Origin: Isoetes taiwanensis
Lineage: Eukaryota > Streptophyta > Lycopodiopsida > Isoetales > Isoetaceae
Direction of reading: 5' to 3'
Assembly: GCA_021234155.1 (NCBI GenBank)
Contig: JAJEKV010000002.1
Span: 12,330,725-12,394,724, forward strand
DNA length: 64,000 nucleotides
Below, in pieces: positions 47,083 to 57,126 of the stretch (positions are counted from its first letter, which is position 1; each line of letters opens with the position of its first letter). The notes below the pieces were generated by a model. That model saw only the letters and a list, made by a program, of their open reading frames with translations, did not search any database and was not told where the DNA came from. A program made the position numbers and the translations under genes.

Positions 47083-48524
47083 AGAGTGGAAGGGTCATTA
47101 AAACTCGCCTCGGCCTACCGAAGCCGCTGAAGCGTAAAACATACAATGCCGTAAGAGTACGTTATCAACATCATATGACCATCGCTAAGGATGGTCCTCC
47201 ACATATCCGGTGATGACACGAAGATCAAGACATCACATAGGGAATCCTACCTGGGTTGCCTCGCATACGTGGATGGATCACAAGCTTAAGTCTCCCGTGA
47301 GTTCATTGCGCATGCACTATGGCAATGGATTTGGCTGGCATAAGAACATGGCCTAGGGTTGTCCACTCCATCCGCACATCACTTTGCGTGAGTAGGCTGA
47401 AAAGTGTTGGGACTCTGATCAGAAGCTCACGGGATGCATAGCCGAGGGGGCTGGTATCCGGTTACATCTCCCCGCCCATGGGGGCGGATCTCTCCTCCGT
47501 GATTCCACGCTGGACTCAAGGTGACTAGAGGGCCACGCCTGTATTCGACTTGGACTCAATGGAAGGTCATCATATTCACCACCTCCACGAAAGTGTCGGT
47601 TCATGCCTCGCTTCCACACGCAAAGGGTGCGTGCTTCATTAGACCTAGCCTTCACGTTGACCCCCGCAAGCATCTAACACACCATAGGGTCGCTCAAGAG
47701 CCTAACATGAACCTCCTTATAAGCCGCCTGGCCCCTTCACCCACAACCCGTGCTCTTGTGCACGTGTCGCATCTACGCGGTGCTAGAGAGGCTACTCTAG
47801 GAGCATCAACTACAAGTTTTAGGTCTCTACCCCTTCCCAATACAAGGAGTTCACAGATACATCATCCAAATATCGATGAAGAACCAAAGAACTAGATCTA
47901 ATCATAGAGTTAGGTTCTTTAGTTAGTGTCCCAGATCTAAGATCTAGATATTATTATGTGGGCAATTTAATAGTCTAAACTCATCGACTTGGCGACTGTA
48001 AGACGGTTTAAGCCATTAAATTGACTCAAATACCTGATCCTTGAGTGGCTCCTCCTGACCCGAAATTCAACCATCCTCAGCTCTGAGCTTAATCTTCCAG
48101 TGGGAACCGGGATGGTGCACCGCTTACGGCGTTCGAGTATGCTTTTGGCTCCTCAAGCCAAACCGAGCTCTAAAAACCCTAAGGATCTAAAAACTAAAGC
48201 AGCCAGTGGCTCTTTTCCCACCCCAACAGATGGGTTTAGGTTAGGGTTTCCACCACCCAATTTGGCATGTGGGATAATTGGAAAGGCCCCACTTGCCTTT
48301 TAATGGCTAGGTGGCAAAATATGCCAACATGGAAAGCAGGTGTGTCTCATTAATGTGCACATGTGCACATTAATAATATATGAACACTCCTAGCAAGTTG
48401 CCCCCTTAGGGCTACTTACCTCGCTATCCGCTGGGCGACACGCCGGGTTTGAGTGAGCGCGGTATGTTGATTTGGCAGTACGATAACATTCCGGACCGTG
48501 ATAATCGCGGCTGGAACGCCACAT
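47083..48524 (+). repeat. Dispersed repeat R1, copy B, right piece
   Basis: Resumes with AGAGTGGAAGGGTCATT and follows copy A (from about 21368) to GAACGCCACAT. It then continues into a block (X) absent from copy A. Confidence 0.75.
48349..48374. repeat. Perfect 26-bp palindrome in R1 copy B
   Basis: Identical to that at 22653-22678. Confidence 0.9.
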
Positions 48525-48690
48525 GGCAACGCTAAGGCTTTTGATGTTGATTCTGAATGATTCGGAATTAGAATGTCGGGCTTTAGGCCATTGTGGCAGC
48601 TCCACAACTTATGATCCATTTGAAACATGCAAATGAATTGAATAAAACCATTAGGAAACAAATAGACCTTAGAACCATGGTACCTTAGGG
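48522..48690 (+). repeat. Repeat block X, copy 1
   Basis: ATGGCAACGCTAAGG, TTGATGTTGATTCT, CTTATGATCCATTTGAAACA and TAGACCTTAGAACCATGGT match 50755-50925. It leads straight into palindrome units. Confidence 0.8.
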
Positions 48691-48699
48691 GAGAAAATA

Positions 48700-50035
48700 A
48701 AATAGGGCCGAATTCGTTGTTACCGGGTGATCCCGGCTGTGATCACTACGACGCGATCCCATCCTCCTGATCACCAAAGAAGTGGACGGATTAAATTGAT
48801 AACCTTAGGAACCATTGGTGTACCTTAAAGTGGCTTGTAATATCATATTGCTGGTGATCCCCAGGTGGGGATCACCACTATGATCCCATCCTCCCGATCA
48901 CCAGCAAAGCGGACGGGATTAAAATGATAACCTTTAGAACCATTGTACCTTGGGGAAAAAAGGGCTCAGGGTTAATCCCGTCTACCGCTGGTGATCCCGA
49001 GGTGGGGATCACTAATTAGTGATCCTATCCTCGATCACCAGCAGGCGGACGGGATTAAACCTGAGCACCCTGTGAACCATTGTACCTTAGGGGAAAAAGG
49101 GTCTGGGGAATATTGCGCTGCATCCCGTGAGGTGGGGATTACTACACGGATCCCATCCGATCACCAAAGAAAGCGGATCTGGATTAAAATGATAACCTTA
49201 GGAACCATTGTAACACCTTGTGGAAAAAATTGGAAGACCACCGCCGGGTGATCCCGGAGGTGGGGATCACTATTATTCAGTGATCCCATCCTCCCGATCA
49301 CTGTAAAGCAGCGGACGGGATTAAAATGATGATAACCTTAGAACCATTGCAGAAATCTTTGGGGAAAAATTAGGAATATACCCACAGCAGATCCCCAGGT
49401 AGATCACCACTTAGTGATCCCATCCTCCTGATCACCAGCAGCGGATTCGATTAAATTGATGTTCTGGTAGAACCATTGCAGGAATCTAGGGGAAAAAAAT
49501 AGGGTTCAGTTCGCCAAGCTGCGATCCAGGTGGGGATCCTTTGTACCTTTAAAAAGATAGCCATGATCGCGATCCCTATGCTGGCATCACCACCCAAGAT
49601 CCCTAACGGATCGCATCGCGACCTTGAACAAACCTTAGAACCATAGAACCAAAAAAGTTCGCTGGCGATTGCAGGATCCCGAGGGAACACCACTAGTGAT
49701 TCCGACTGATCACCGGGATTACCGACGGGAATAACAAAAGCTTAGAAACCATAGAGCCTAGAAAAGGGTTTCGTTCGGCCATCCGGGTGATCCTTCCTTT
49801 GAGGTGGATCACCATGGTGATCCCCATCTCCGATCGCTGGCGTATGACGGAATAAATTCGGAAAACCTATAAATCCATTGTATCTAATAGGCAAGGAAAA
49901 ATAAAGTCCGCTCATATTCTTCTCTTCGGGTGATCTCGGGAGGTGGGATCACCACCGCCATCTGGGCCCTCCTGATCCCTGCTGCGGATTCCACCTGATC
50001 CCCACGTCCAAAAAATAATAGAGGCAATTTAGCCA
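48700..50035. repeat. Hairpin satellite, about ten units (array 3)
   Basis: Units contain GGTGATCCC-GAGGTGGGGATCAC, then TAGTGATCCCATCCTCCCGATCACC, GCGGACGGGATTAAA and AACCTTAGAACCATTG-TACCTT-GGGGAAAAAA. They recur about every 130 bp from 48720 to 49960. They are more diverged than array 2. The last units share linker phrases with array 2 (CAAAAGCTTAGAA-CCATAGAGCC near 49740). Confidence 0.85.
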
Positions 50036-50193
50036 CAGGTCCACTTACCACTTTACCATTACAAATTGAAATCAAGGGTTAACTGTTGTAAATCTGATAG
50101 TACGGCTGATTCATGAGTCTATATATACTTTGCCTTAGTGGTTCTTAAGTAGAAAGTAAGTTGGTTTCAATTGAGTTCAGTAGCTAAGGACAG

Positions 50194-50759
50194 ATGGTGA
50201 GACCACAACAAATTTACAAAGTAGGCAAAGGCTATCAATGCCCATGTACTTTTGAGGATATTCTCGGCCCACTTGAATGAAATTCAGAGAAAGTGGGGCT
50301 AGATCTCTCAGCCTAACCCGACAAAGATCAAAACGCTCCAAAGTAAGCATGTTGTTGTCTTCCTTCACATTTATGTTCTACTTTCATACTAATCTTTTCA
50401 GCCATCTTTTCATGATCCCCATGGTTCATGCAGAGACTGTGGAGAATGGGGAATACAGAGACCCCTAGGCCTCTGACAATGATCCCTACGCTGCCAATGT
50501 GGCATTGCTTTGGGAATTGAAGAAGTGCATTATCCAAAGGCAAGGCTTTGGAAGAATTTGCTAGCTACTGACATTGGTTCCGGGAAGGCAACACCCTAAA
50601 AGCTCGCCTTCGAGGAAACGTATGCCGCATCTAGGTCAAAGGCTGTTCACTAGGGAAGTCTAGAGGGTCTGGATCCATCTTTATGACATCTTCGGGATCA
50701 CATCATGTACTACCCTCGTAGTGTGCCGATGTAAATCACGAGGACGCCCCGCAGGCATG
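50194..50759 (+). pseudogene. Two-exon gene of unknown function, copy B (broken)
   Basis: Colinear with copy A from the TATA region (CTATATATAC near 50117) through ATGGTGAGACC (50194), the intron (GTAAGCATGTTG near 50342 to CATGCAG near 50432) and exon 2 to CCCCGCAGGCATGG. Several indels break the frame. After GGCATGG it runs into block X, where copy A runs into R1. The shared extent shows that array, promoter and gene 5' part moved or were duplicated together. Confidence 0.6.
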
Positions 50760-50925
50760 GCAACAAGGCTTGATGTTGATTCTAATGATCTCGAATTAGG
50801 GAATAAATGGCTTTTAGCCATTGTAAGGCCCCATTGTAACTTATGATCCATTTGAAACATGCAAATGAATTGAATTAAACCATTAGGAAATAAATAGACC
50901 TTAGAACCATGGTGTTTTTAGGGGA
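50755..50925 (+). repeat. Repeat block X, copy 2
   Basis: See 48522-48690; here X follows the two-exon gene and is followed by one palindrome unit (about 50960-51020). Confidence 0.8.
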
Positions 50926-50939
50926 AAGAAAATAAATAA

Positions 50940-51045
50940 AAAATGAATCCTGCCTCACCGGTGATCCTCCGAAGGTGGGGATCACATCGGGATCCCATCC
51001 TCCCAGATCACTACAAGAAAGGACGGATTAAATTGATAACCGGTG
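50940..51045. repeat. Hairpin satellite, single unit
   Basis: CCGGTGATCC-TCCGAAGGTGGGGATCAC then GGGATCCCATCCTCCCAGATCAC and GGACGGATTAAATTGATAACC; cut off at about 51045 by unrelated DNA. Confidence 0.75.
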
Positions 51046-51302
51046 GTTTTCTCGAATTGTGATTAAATCCGTATACGTAGTTGACATAGGACACATGTTT
51101 AAAGAGCAAAAGCAGGGATCAAATGCCTCATTGCTATGTACATGCCACGCTAGACTAGCTGCACACTAGGCGCAGAGTGCATTGAGCTTAAAGGTCGCTA
51201 GCCGACGTAATAAGCCTGGCTTTGAATGACCATTTCAATGACCACTTCTTTCCATGTTTCAAAATTTTAAAATGAATTGGTGACCTTTCAATAAAGTGAT
51301 TG

Positions 51303-51622
51303 CCTATGCCACCACACGTGGTTCACAAAACATGCCCACACGCTTGCAAAGACCTATGGTTGTCACCGCGAGTTTAAGGTAAGCCATTGCACTTTTACTT
51401 GCCACTATCCCACGCTCCCAACTATGTGGTCATAACAAGTGGCCTCTCATACTATCGAAGTTGCCTATGGCATCACATCGGTTCAGGAAACATGCTTACA
51501 CGATTGAATCACATGTGGTGGTTAACTATGACTGGAGGTACATTATTACACTATGAGGTAGCTGCTCTATGGCACTACACGTATTCATGAAACATGCCAC
51601 ACATTCGCAAAGACTGAACGAT
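51303..51622 (+). repeat. Spaced repeat, about 57 bp, three copies
   Basis: CCTATGCCACCACACGTGG, CCTATGGCATCACATCGG and CTATGGCACTACACGTATTC start near 51303, 51463 and 51565. Each is followed by TTCA-x-x-AAACATGC-x-x-ACACG-x-TTG-x-AA. Spacing is unequal (about 160 and 102 bp). Confidence 0.7.
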
Positions 51623-51759
51623 GAGCATATCATTGATATGTTTTACCATATTTCGATCTTAGCAACGCACTCTCTCCCCAAACTTTTACCTTATGCCTTC
51701 ATTCCTAATGCTAGGAATCGTATCCCGCTTTTAGAACTTTAAGTGTTGACAGTTATAAA

Positions 51760-52405
51760 TCAATTGTACCTTAGGGGAAAAAAATAGGAAGAGTCTGTTG
51801 CCAGATCCCGAGGGACATTACACGGATCCCATCCTCCCGATCACCAGCGACGGATTAAAAATGATAACCCCAGGAACCATTGCACTCGGGAAAAAAATTG
51901 GGAATATCTAGCATCACGGGTGACCTCGAGGTGGGGATCATCACTAGTGATCCCATCCTCCGGACGCTCAAAGAGCGACGGATTAAAATGATAACCTTAG
52001 AACCATTGTACCTTGGGGAAAAAAATTGTATCTGGTTCGTCACCGGTGATCCCGGATCACTAGTGATCCCATCCTCCCGATCACTACAGCGGACGATTAA
52101 ATTGATACAACCCTAGAACCATTAAAAATCTTAGGGGAAAAAAATAGGCTGAGATTCATACAGCCGGTGATCCCGAGGTGGGGATCACTGATTAATGCGA
52201 TCCCATCCTCGATCACCAAACAGCTTAATTCCGGATTATATTGATAACCTTAGAACCATGATGCCCATACCTTGGGGAAAAAATAGGAAGATCCCGTCCT
52301 ACTGCGATCCCTGAGGTAACACACACGCGATCCCATGCTCCGGATCACCAAAGAAAGGGACGTGGATTAAATGATAACCTTTAGAACCATGATAATCTTT
52401 GGGGG
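51760..52405. repeat. Hairpin satellite, about five units (array 4)
   Basis: Same unit type as array 3 (TAGTGATCCCATCCTCCCGATCAC, AACCTTAGAACCATTG, GGGGAAAAAAA). It ends in a short ATTTACC repeat (52409-52455). Confidence 0.85.
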
Positions 52406-52459
52406 AAACATTTACCATTACATAACATTTACCATTTACCATTTACCATTACCTAGAAC

Positions 52460-54062
52460 ATTTAAACATTGGCGGTTTTAGTGATATGCATTGAAAGATT
52501 GAGAAATAAAAGTCATGTTCTCGACTCAGAGTCATGTTTCTGTGTCCCGAATTTGGGAATCATGGTGCCTTGCATGAAGCCTCCATCCGTTCCTTCCAAC
52601 TCTTCCTTTTGCTTTCTTCACTTTATGTTTCCAAGTTCTATAACAAAGCCAAATTGCGGACAAGCTAGTACCACAATTCACTCATGTAGTTCGTGTAGAC
52701 TTGATATATTAGTGCTGTACAACTATGTCATCCATCTTCTTCAAGTCTAAAGTCGAGCTGCCTCAAGGAGAGAACTGCAACTAAAATGTTAGGATCTTTT
52801 GAGCTCCCAGACCATCACTCTAGTAATCACTTCCAAGGAGTCTGAGTCTTGTTCAAGTCCACTTGACTACTTGTTTGCAAGGGAGACTTCTTCCCCAGCG
52901 CATTTCATCTCTCAAGCACCTCCGATCCCCTCGGGAGTCTCCACAACCTCTTTGCACGGGTTTCAGATTGCTTCTGTGTGTGGTCCATGCCCCCACCTAT
53001 TGTCCCCATATTGGGAACTCCAACCTGTAAGAGACCTTGATCCCCTGTGAATTGCCAAGCATTCAGAACTTTCACTGATGTTTTATAGATTTCACCATTC
53101 TCAAGGGCAACTCACAACATGCCCACTCCTTGTGTGCTCCAAAGAACAAAGTACCTCGCCTCAGAGGCGCCATTGCACTTCAGCCTCCTAGAAGTTGACA
53201 CTGTAATTTGTTCGTCGGTAATTCCTCCCAGCTTCTAATTAAGACTCTACTATTTGTCTCAAGTGGAGGTGTTCACTACAAATCCATGTTCCTTCATACC
53301 TAACATAGCTATATATCAAATCCATTTGCAAGGTAATTTGTATAATACCACGTAATGGCCAAGACGGGCGAAACGGGGTCCTGAAACGGATTCTCGGCTG
53401 AGTCTCTGGGGTGATACCCTGGTGATCGGTTTTTACTCCTCGATCCCCGAACTGTAAGACTATCTTGAGCCCTTAGGGAAGCTATGGGCTGGCGTCATAT
53501 TATAACTGCAATGCATGCCTTCGGTTCTTCTTGTTGGGTTTTGCTTTCTTCAGCTTTTCTTTATTTTGCTGAGACTCTGGATTTTGTCGGATTGGGGCGT
53601 TTGATTTGTCGAGGTACGGATTGGGATTTGGCATGGTGTGAAGGTCCCTGAGCTTTTTCATTGTTTTGTTTTTCCTTCCAATCTTATGGCCATCTCAGAC
53701 CGATGCTGCCAGAGGCACGGCCAAATTTTCTTGTTTTCTTTTTAAATCTTCCGCTTTTTTTTAAATCTTTTGACTATCCAGAGCTGCTTTCACCATTGAA
53801 AGTGGCAGCGAATTATTGGCTAAAATTTGATGGCCTTTGATTTGGCACAGAACACAGAATATTCCAAAATCAAATTGATTGAAAATCAAAGATGAGAGAA
53901 AAAACCCGGATAAGGAATGAAAATAATGAATAATAAGAACTACAAATACAAATATAGAATAATTGAAAAAGTGTGTGTGAAAACAAGGAGTGAAACCATC
54001 AAAGAAAATTTGTTCCTTTTAAGTGGGCATTGTTTATACAGTTTCCTTTGTCTTGCGGGACT
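52460..54062. other. No recognised gene
   Basis: Two plus-strand frames (52469-52750, 52799-53050) are Ser/Cys-rich and unrecognised. The last part may be promoter and 5' UTR of fibrillin. Confidence 0.35.
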
Positions 54063-55316
54063 ATGGCTATGGCTACATCCGCCAGAGTCGTGGATGCTGC
54101 GGTGAGGCCCCTTTTGCCTCTCGCAAGCCATGGCTTCAGGCAGAGGTGCTGCCATTTCATTTTAAAAGCACTCCTTTCCTGATGAATTGGGTCCTGGTTC
54201 TGCTGCTTGGAGTGAAATTCTAAGTGTTTTCAGCTATGGCAGATAATGAATGGAAGGGAAATAATAAAGGATCCTTGTATCGAAGCTATAGGTGCAACTG
54301 CAACTCAGAAAGCTCACAGTGGATGCTAGGCTGAAGAGGGCAATTAATAGACTTCTTTGCTATTCTGAACTTGGCTCAAGGCATAAGTGAAACCTGCAGG
54401 ATTGAGTAGAACTCATTAATCAGTTTGAAGCAAAGCGAATCCTACGTCTGCCCCTACAGAAGCACTTCAGTTGCTTGATGGAAATTGGATTTTAGCGTAG
54501 GTTTTCTAGTTTCTGTTTCCTTTTGATTTCACATTATAATTCGGTTTCTTTTACAGAATCCTGTAAGTTATGCCTTAAATGCAGGTACACTTCTTCAGAA
54601 CTTTTTCCCCCTTTTGCAGGTTTGCTACTTGTGAAAGTTGAGAGATTTCAAGGACTATAGATGCTCAAGGATTCACTGCAATAAAATTCTATCACTTCTA
54701 CAGGTCCTATTGGTTACACCTCTTTTAGTACTCAGTGCTCTTTTGTAGTTAAGAGTCCAAAACGTGCAGGTAAATTGAATTCCATTGCTCTATTTTGTTT
54801 TTCAACTAACATACCTTAGCTTGCACTTGCTGTTGCTGATTTATGGATAAGTTAATCCATATGTTCCATCATATCTGTGTGCTCATTTGTTTTTGGATTT
54901 ATCATAAGATGTTTTAGCTTATGCATTCTCATGATTCAAGTGACAATTCATGGCTTTGGTAGCACATACATTTCTAATTCTTTTCTATAATTTTGCAGAC
55001 TCAAAATGAAGAAGGCATTTATAGGACTCCACAATTGATGGATGCCATTGATATACCTGAGAGCTTTGAGCTGATGGGTCAGAAGATTGGATCTGACTCT
55101 ATAAAAGGACTCTCAAACTGCTGCAAGATGCTGCATCATCAGTAGCAAAAACTTAAACGGTCGACCTCTCCTCAAGTTCCCTAATCCAAACTGGATAAAA
55201 ATCAGTCATGCTAAGGGACAACATATCTAGATAATGAGCTTCGCATTTCCCGTGGAGATGGTGGAAATGTTTTTGTTTTAATCAGAGAAGGCAGCGAGTT
55301 GCTTTATTCTTTGTAA
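54063..55316 (+). CDS. FBN: Fibrillin / plastid lipid-associated protein (PAP), frameshifted
   Basis: A start at 54063 gives [20 protein letters not shown], Ala/Arg-rich and poor in acidic residues, as in a chloroplast transit peptide. Next come [19 protein letters not shown] and [19 protein letters not shown] up to a donor at 54497. Exon 54585-54769 reads YTSSELFP, then [12 protein letters not shown] and [20 protein letters not shown]. Exon 54999-55316 reads [20 protein letters not shown], then [19 protein letters not shown] and [20 protein letters not shown], stop 55314-55316. The order and the final D[11 protein letters not shown] block are those of plastid fibrillins, closest to the FBN1/FBN2 type. 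They coat plastoglobules and carotenoid fibrils. Introns 54497-54584 and 54770-54998 are GT-AG. At least four one- or two-base frame changes occur, so it is either a pseudogene or the consensus has indel errors. Confidence 0.85.
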
Positions 55317-55395
55317 AACAAGACCTTGACGCATCGAGGGGTTGTTCCCACTATTGAGCAAATTAAATTAGCATAGAGAAGGTTGAGGTAATTGT

Positions 55396-55577
55396 TGAGG
55401 TGACGTATTTCCGGTAGATTTTTATGCATATTCGTAAACGGTAATACAAATTTCCGTTTGAGAATCGGAAGTATCAGGCTATTTGATGAGGTGACGAATT
55501 TCCCGTAGATTTTTATGCATATTCCTAAAGGGTAATACAAATTTCCCATTGAGAACTGGAAATATCATGCTATTTGA
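55396..55577. repeat. 91-bp tandem duplication
   Basis: TGAGGTGACG-TATTTCC to GGCTATTTGA (55396-55486) is repeated at 55487-55577 with about ten changes (TTTTTATGCATATTC and GGTAATACAAATTTCC shared). Lies 80 bp after the fibrillin stop. Confidence 0.9.
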
Positions 55578-55673
55578 TGAAACATTAGGATATTTTTTAT
55601 AGGGTCTAGAAAGTTTGCCCAACATTGGTTGTCCTCGAGGAAGCACGTGGTTTGCATTTTTTTTCATTCAAAC

Positions 55674-55774
55674 GTGATTTATAGATTGGCACTTTCAAAT
55701 ATTATTCATAGATAGTTGGAACATGTGATTTATAGATTACCACTTTCAAATATCTTTGGTAGATAGTGGAACAC
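55674..55774. repeat. 51-bp tandem duplication
   Basis: GTGATTTATAGATTGGCACT at 55674 and GTGATTTATAGATTACCACT at 55725, each followed by TTCAAATAT and TAGATAGT-GGAACA. Confidence 0.9.
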
Positions 55775-57005
55775 ATGCCAAATAATGGTGGATAAAAACA
55801 AGGGGATGTGGGACAGCCCTCATGAATGGGGTAGATGGGATGGCTATGAACAAATATGTTATGTCATAGAAGATGGCCACACCTTAAATCTCGCATCTGC
55901 TACTACCATTATGGTTTGTTAGTTGATGAACCGTATGTTTATAACATAAGGTTTCAGTGCTTTATGCGGTGTAGTGTACAAAAATGCATATGAAAATAGG
56001 ACTGCTACCGCCGAAGATTCACAGTAAGGGCGGCTTTTCGTGAGTCTCGGCACGCACTGAGTCCCGCTTCACGGAATACCAAGAGAACCCTAAATGCGAG
56101 AGAAGGAAAGGAGCTCAAGGAAAACCCTAAATGAAAAAGAAGAAAAGGTTTAGGGTTTAAGGGGAGAGCCCTTATATACGGATTTTTAGGAGGATGTGGG
56201 ATACGTCACCTCAACAATTACCTCAACAGATTCCTAGTTTCAACTGGAACAAACCTTCTCATACCCCTAATTTGTATAGGGGAATGGTTGCGATATTCAG
56301 CATTACCGTGAGCTGCCCCGCCGTGTCTAATGGCGCAGGTGCCATTCCCTACAAAATAGAAGGCGTTAGAGGCCATTTGGGTACAAATCCGGCAGATTTT
56401 GAGGTTTTGGCAAGATTAGCAAGCAAGTCACAGCATCAACAAAGTCGGGCTTTACTTTGGGAAATGGGTGATCCTGAATGTTGCAAGTTTTTGGCAGTTT
56501 TGAGTGAGCGTATGATAAAGCGTAAGCTCCTGATTTTGTGATTTCGTAAGGGGCTTCGTGTAAAACTCCGTGAATCTTACTTTTGCTAGGGTTTTTATGC
56601 TGGTAGCTCGAGGGCAAGATTGTCGCTTCGCTTTTTCAAAATTGAATCGGTCTTATCAAGAAAAATTAACCTAAACCCTCAGAAACCAAGGAAATAGAGC
56701 ATTGTTTCAGTAAATGTAGCATTCTATTCTCAAGAGGTAAGAAAAACTCCTGAATTCGGGTAAACCTGCTTCATACATCCGATCTTACCCTGCTTCAATT
56801 GTTCTACCGTTGAGCTAATCGATGGGCCACTCTTATCCGATGTAGAGGATGTGCTATGTGGCGCACAACAGAAATGCACGCCAGAAAAAACGGCTGACCT
56901 TAACTTATTTTGTACGGGGGATGGAACCGAGAGATGATTCCAGGGGTCCCGCTGACGAGAGCCGGGAGCGGGTCCTGAATCAGCGACTTGTTTCGTCCCC
57001 TGGCC
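55775..57005. other. No recognised gene
   Basis: A plus-strand frame at 56194-56541 (115 codons) is unrecognised. Near 56100-56190 an AAACCCTAAA-rich stretch with TTATATACGG could be part of an LTR or promoter. Confidence 0.3.
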
Positions 57006-57126
57006 AACATGGCAACTGGGGAGTGATGCAAAATTTGATCCGTTTACCTGTTCTTCACCTGTTGAGCGGAATCAAGCCCGCCGCTTTCCATTCCGGAGGC
57101 TGAATGGGCTCCCCAGTTGCCATGTT
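57006..57126. repeat. Inverted repeat, 18-bp perfect arms, 85-nt loop
   Basis: AACATGGCAACTGGGGAG (57006-57023) and its exact reverse complement (57109-57126). The loop is GC-rich with GAATCAAGCCCGCCGC. No MITE-type flanking duplication was seen. Confidence 0.85.

Noticed and set aside
56801-56827. tRNA-like D-arm on the minus strand (TTAGCTCAACGGTAGAAC)
   Set aside because: The acceptor stem does not close and no proper anticodon or T-arm follows, so at most a tiny tRNA fragment or chance.
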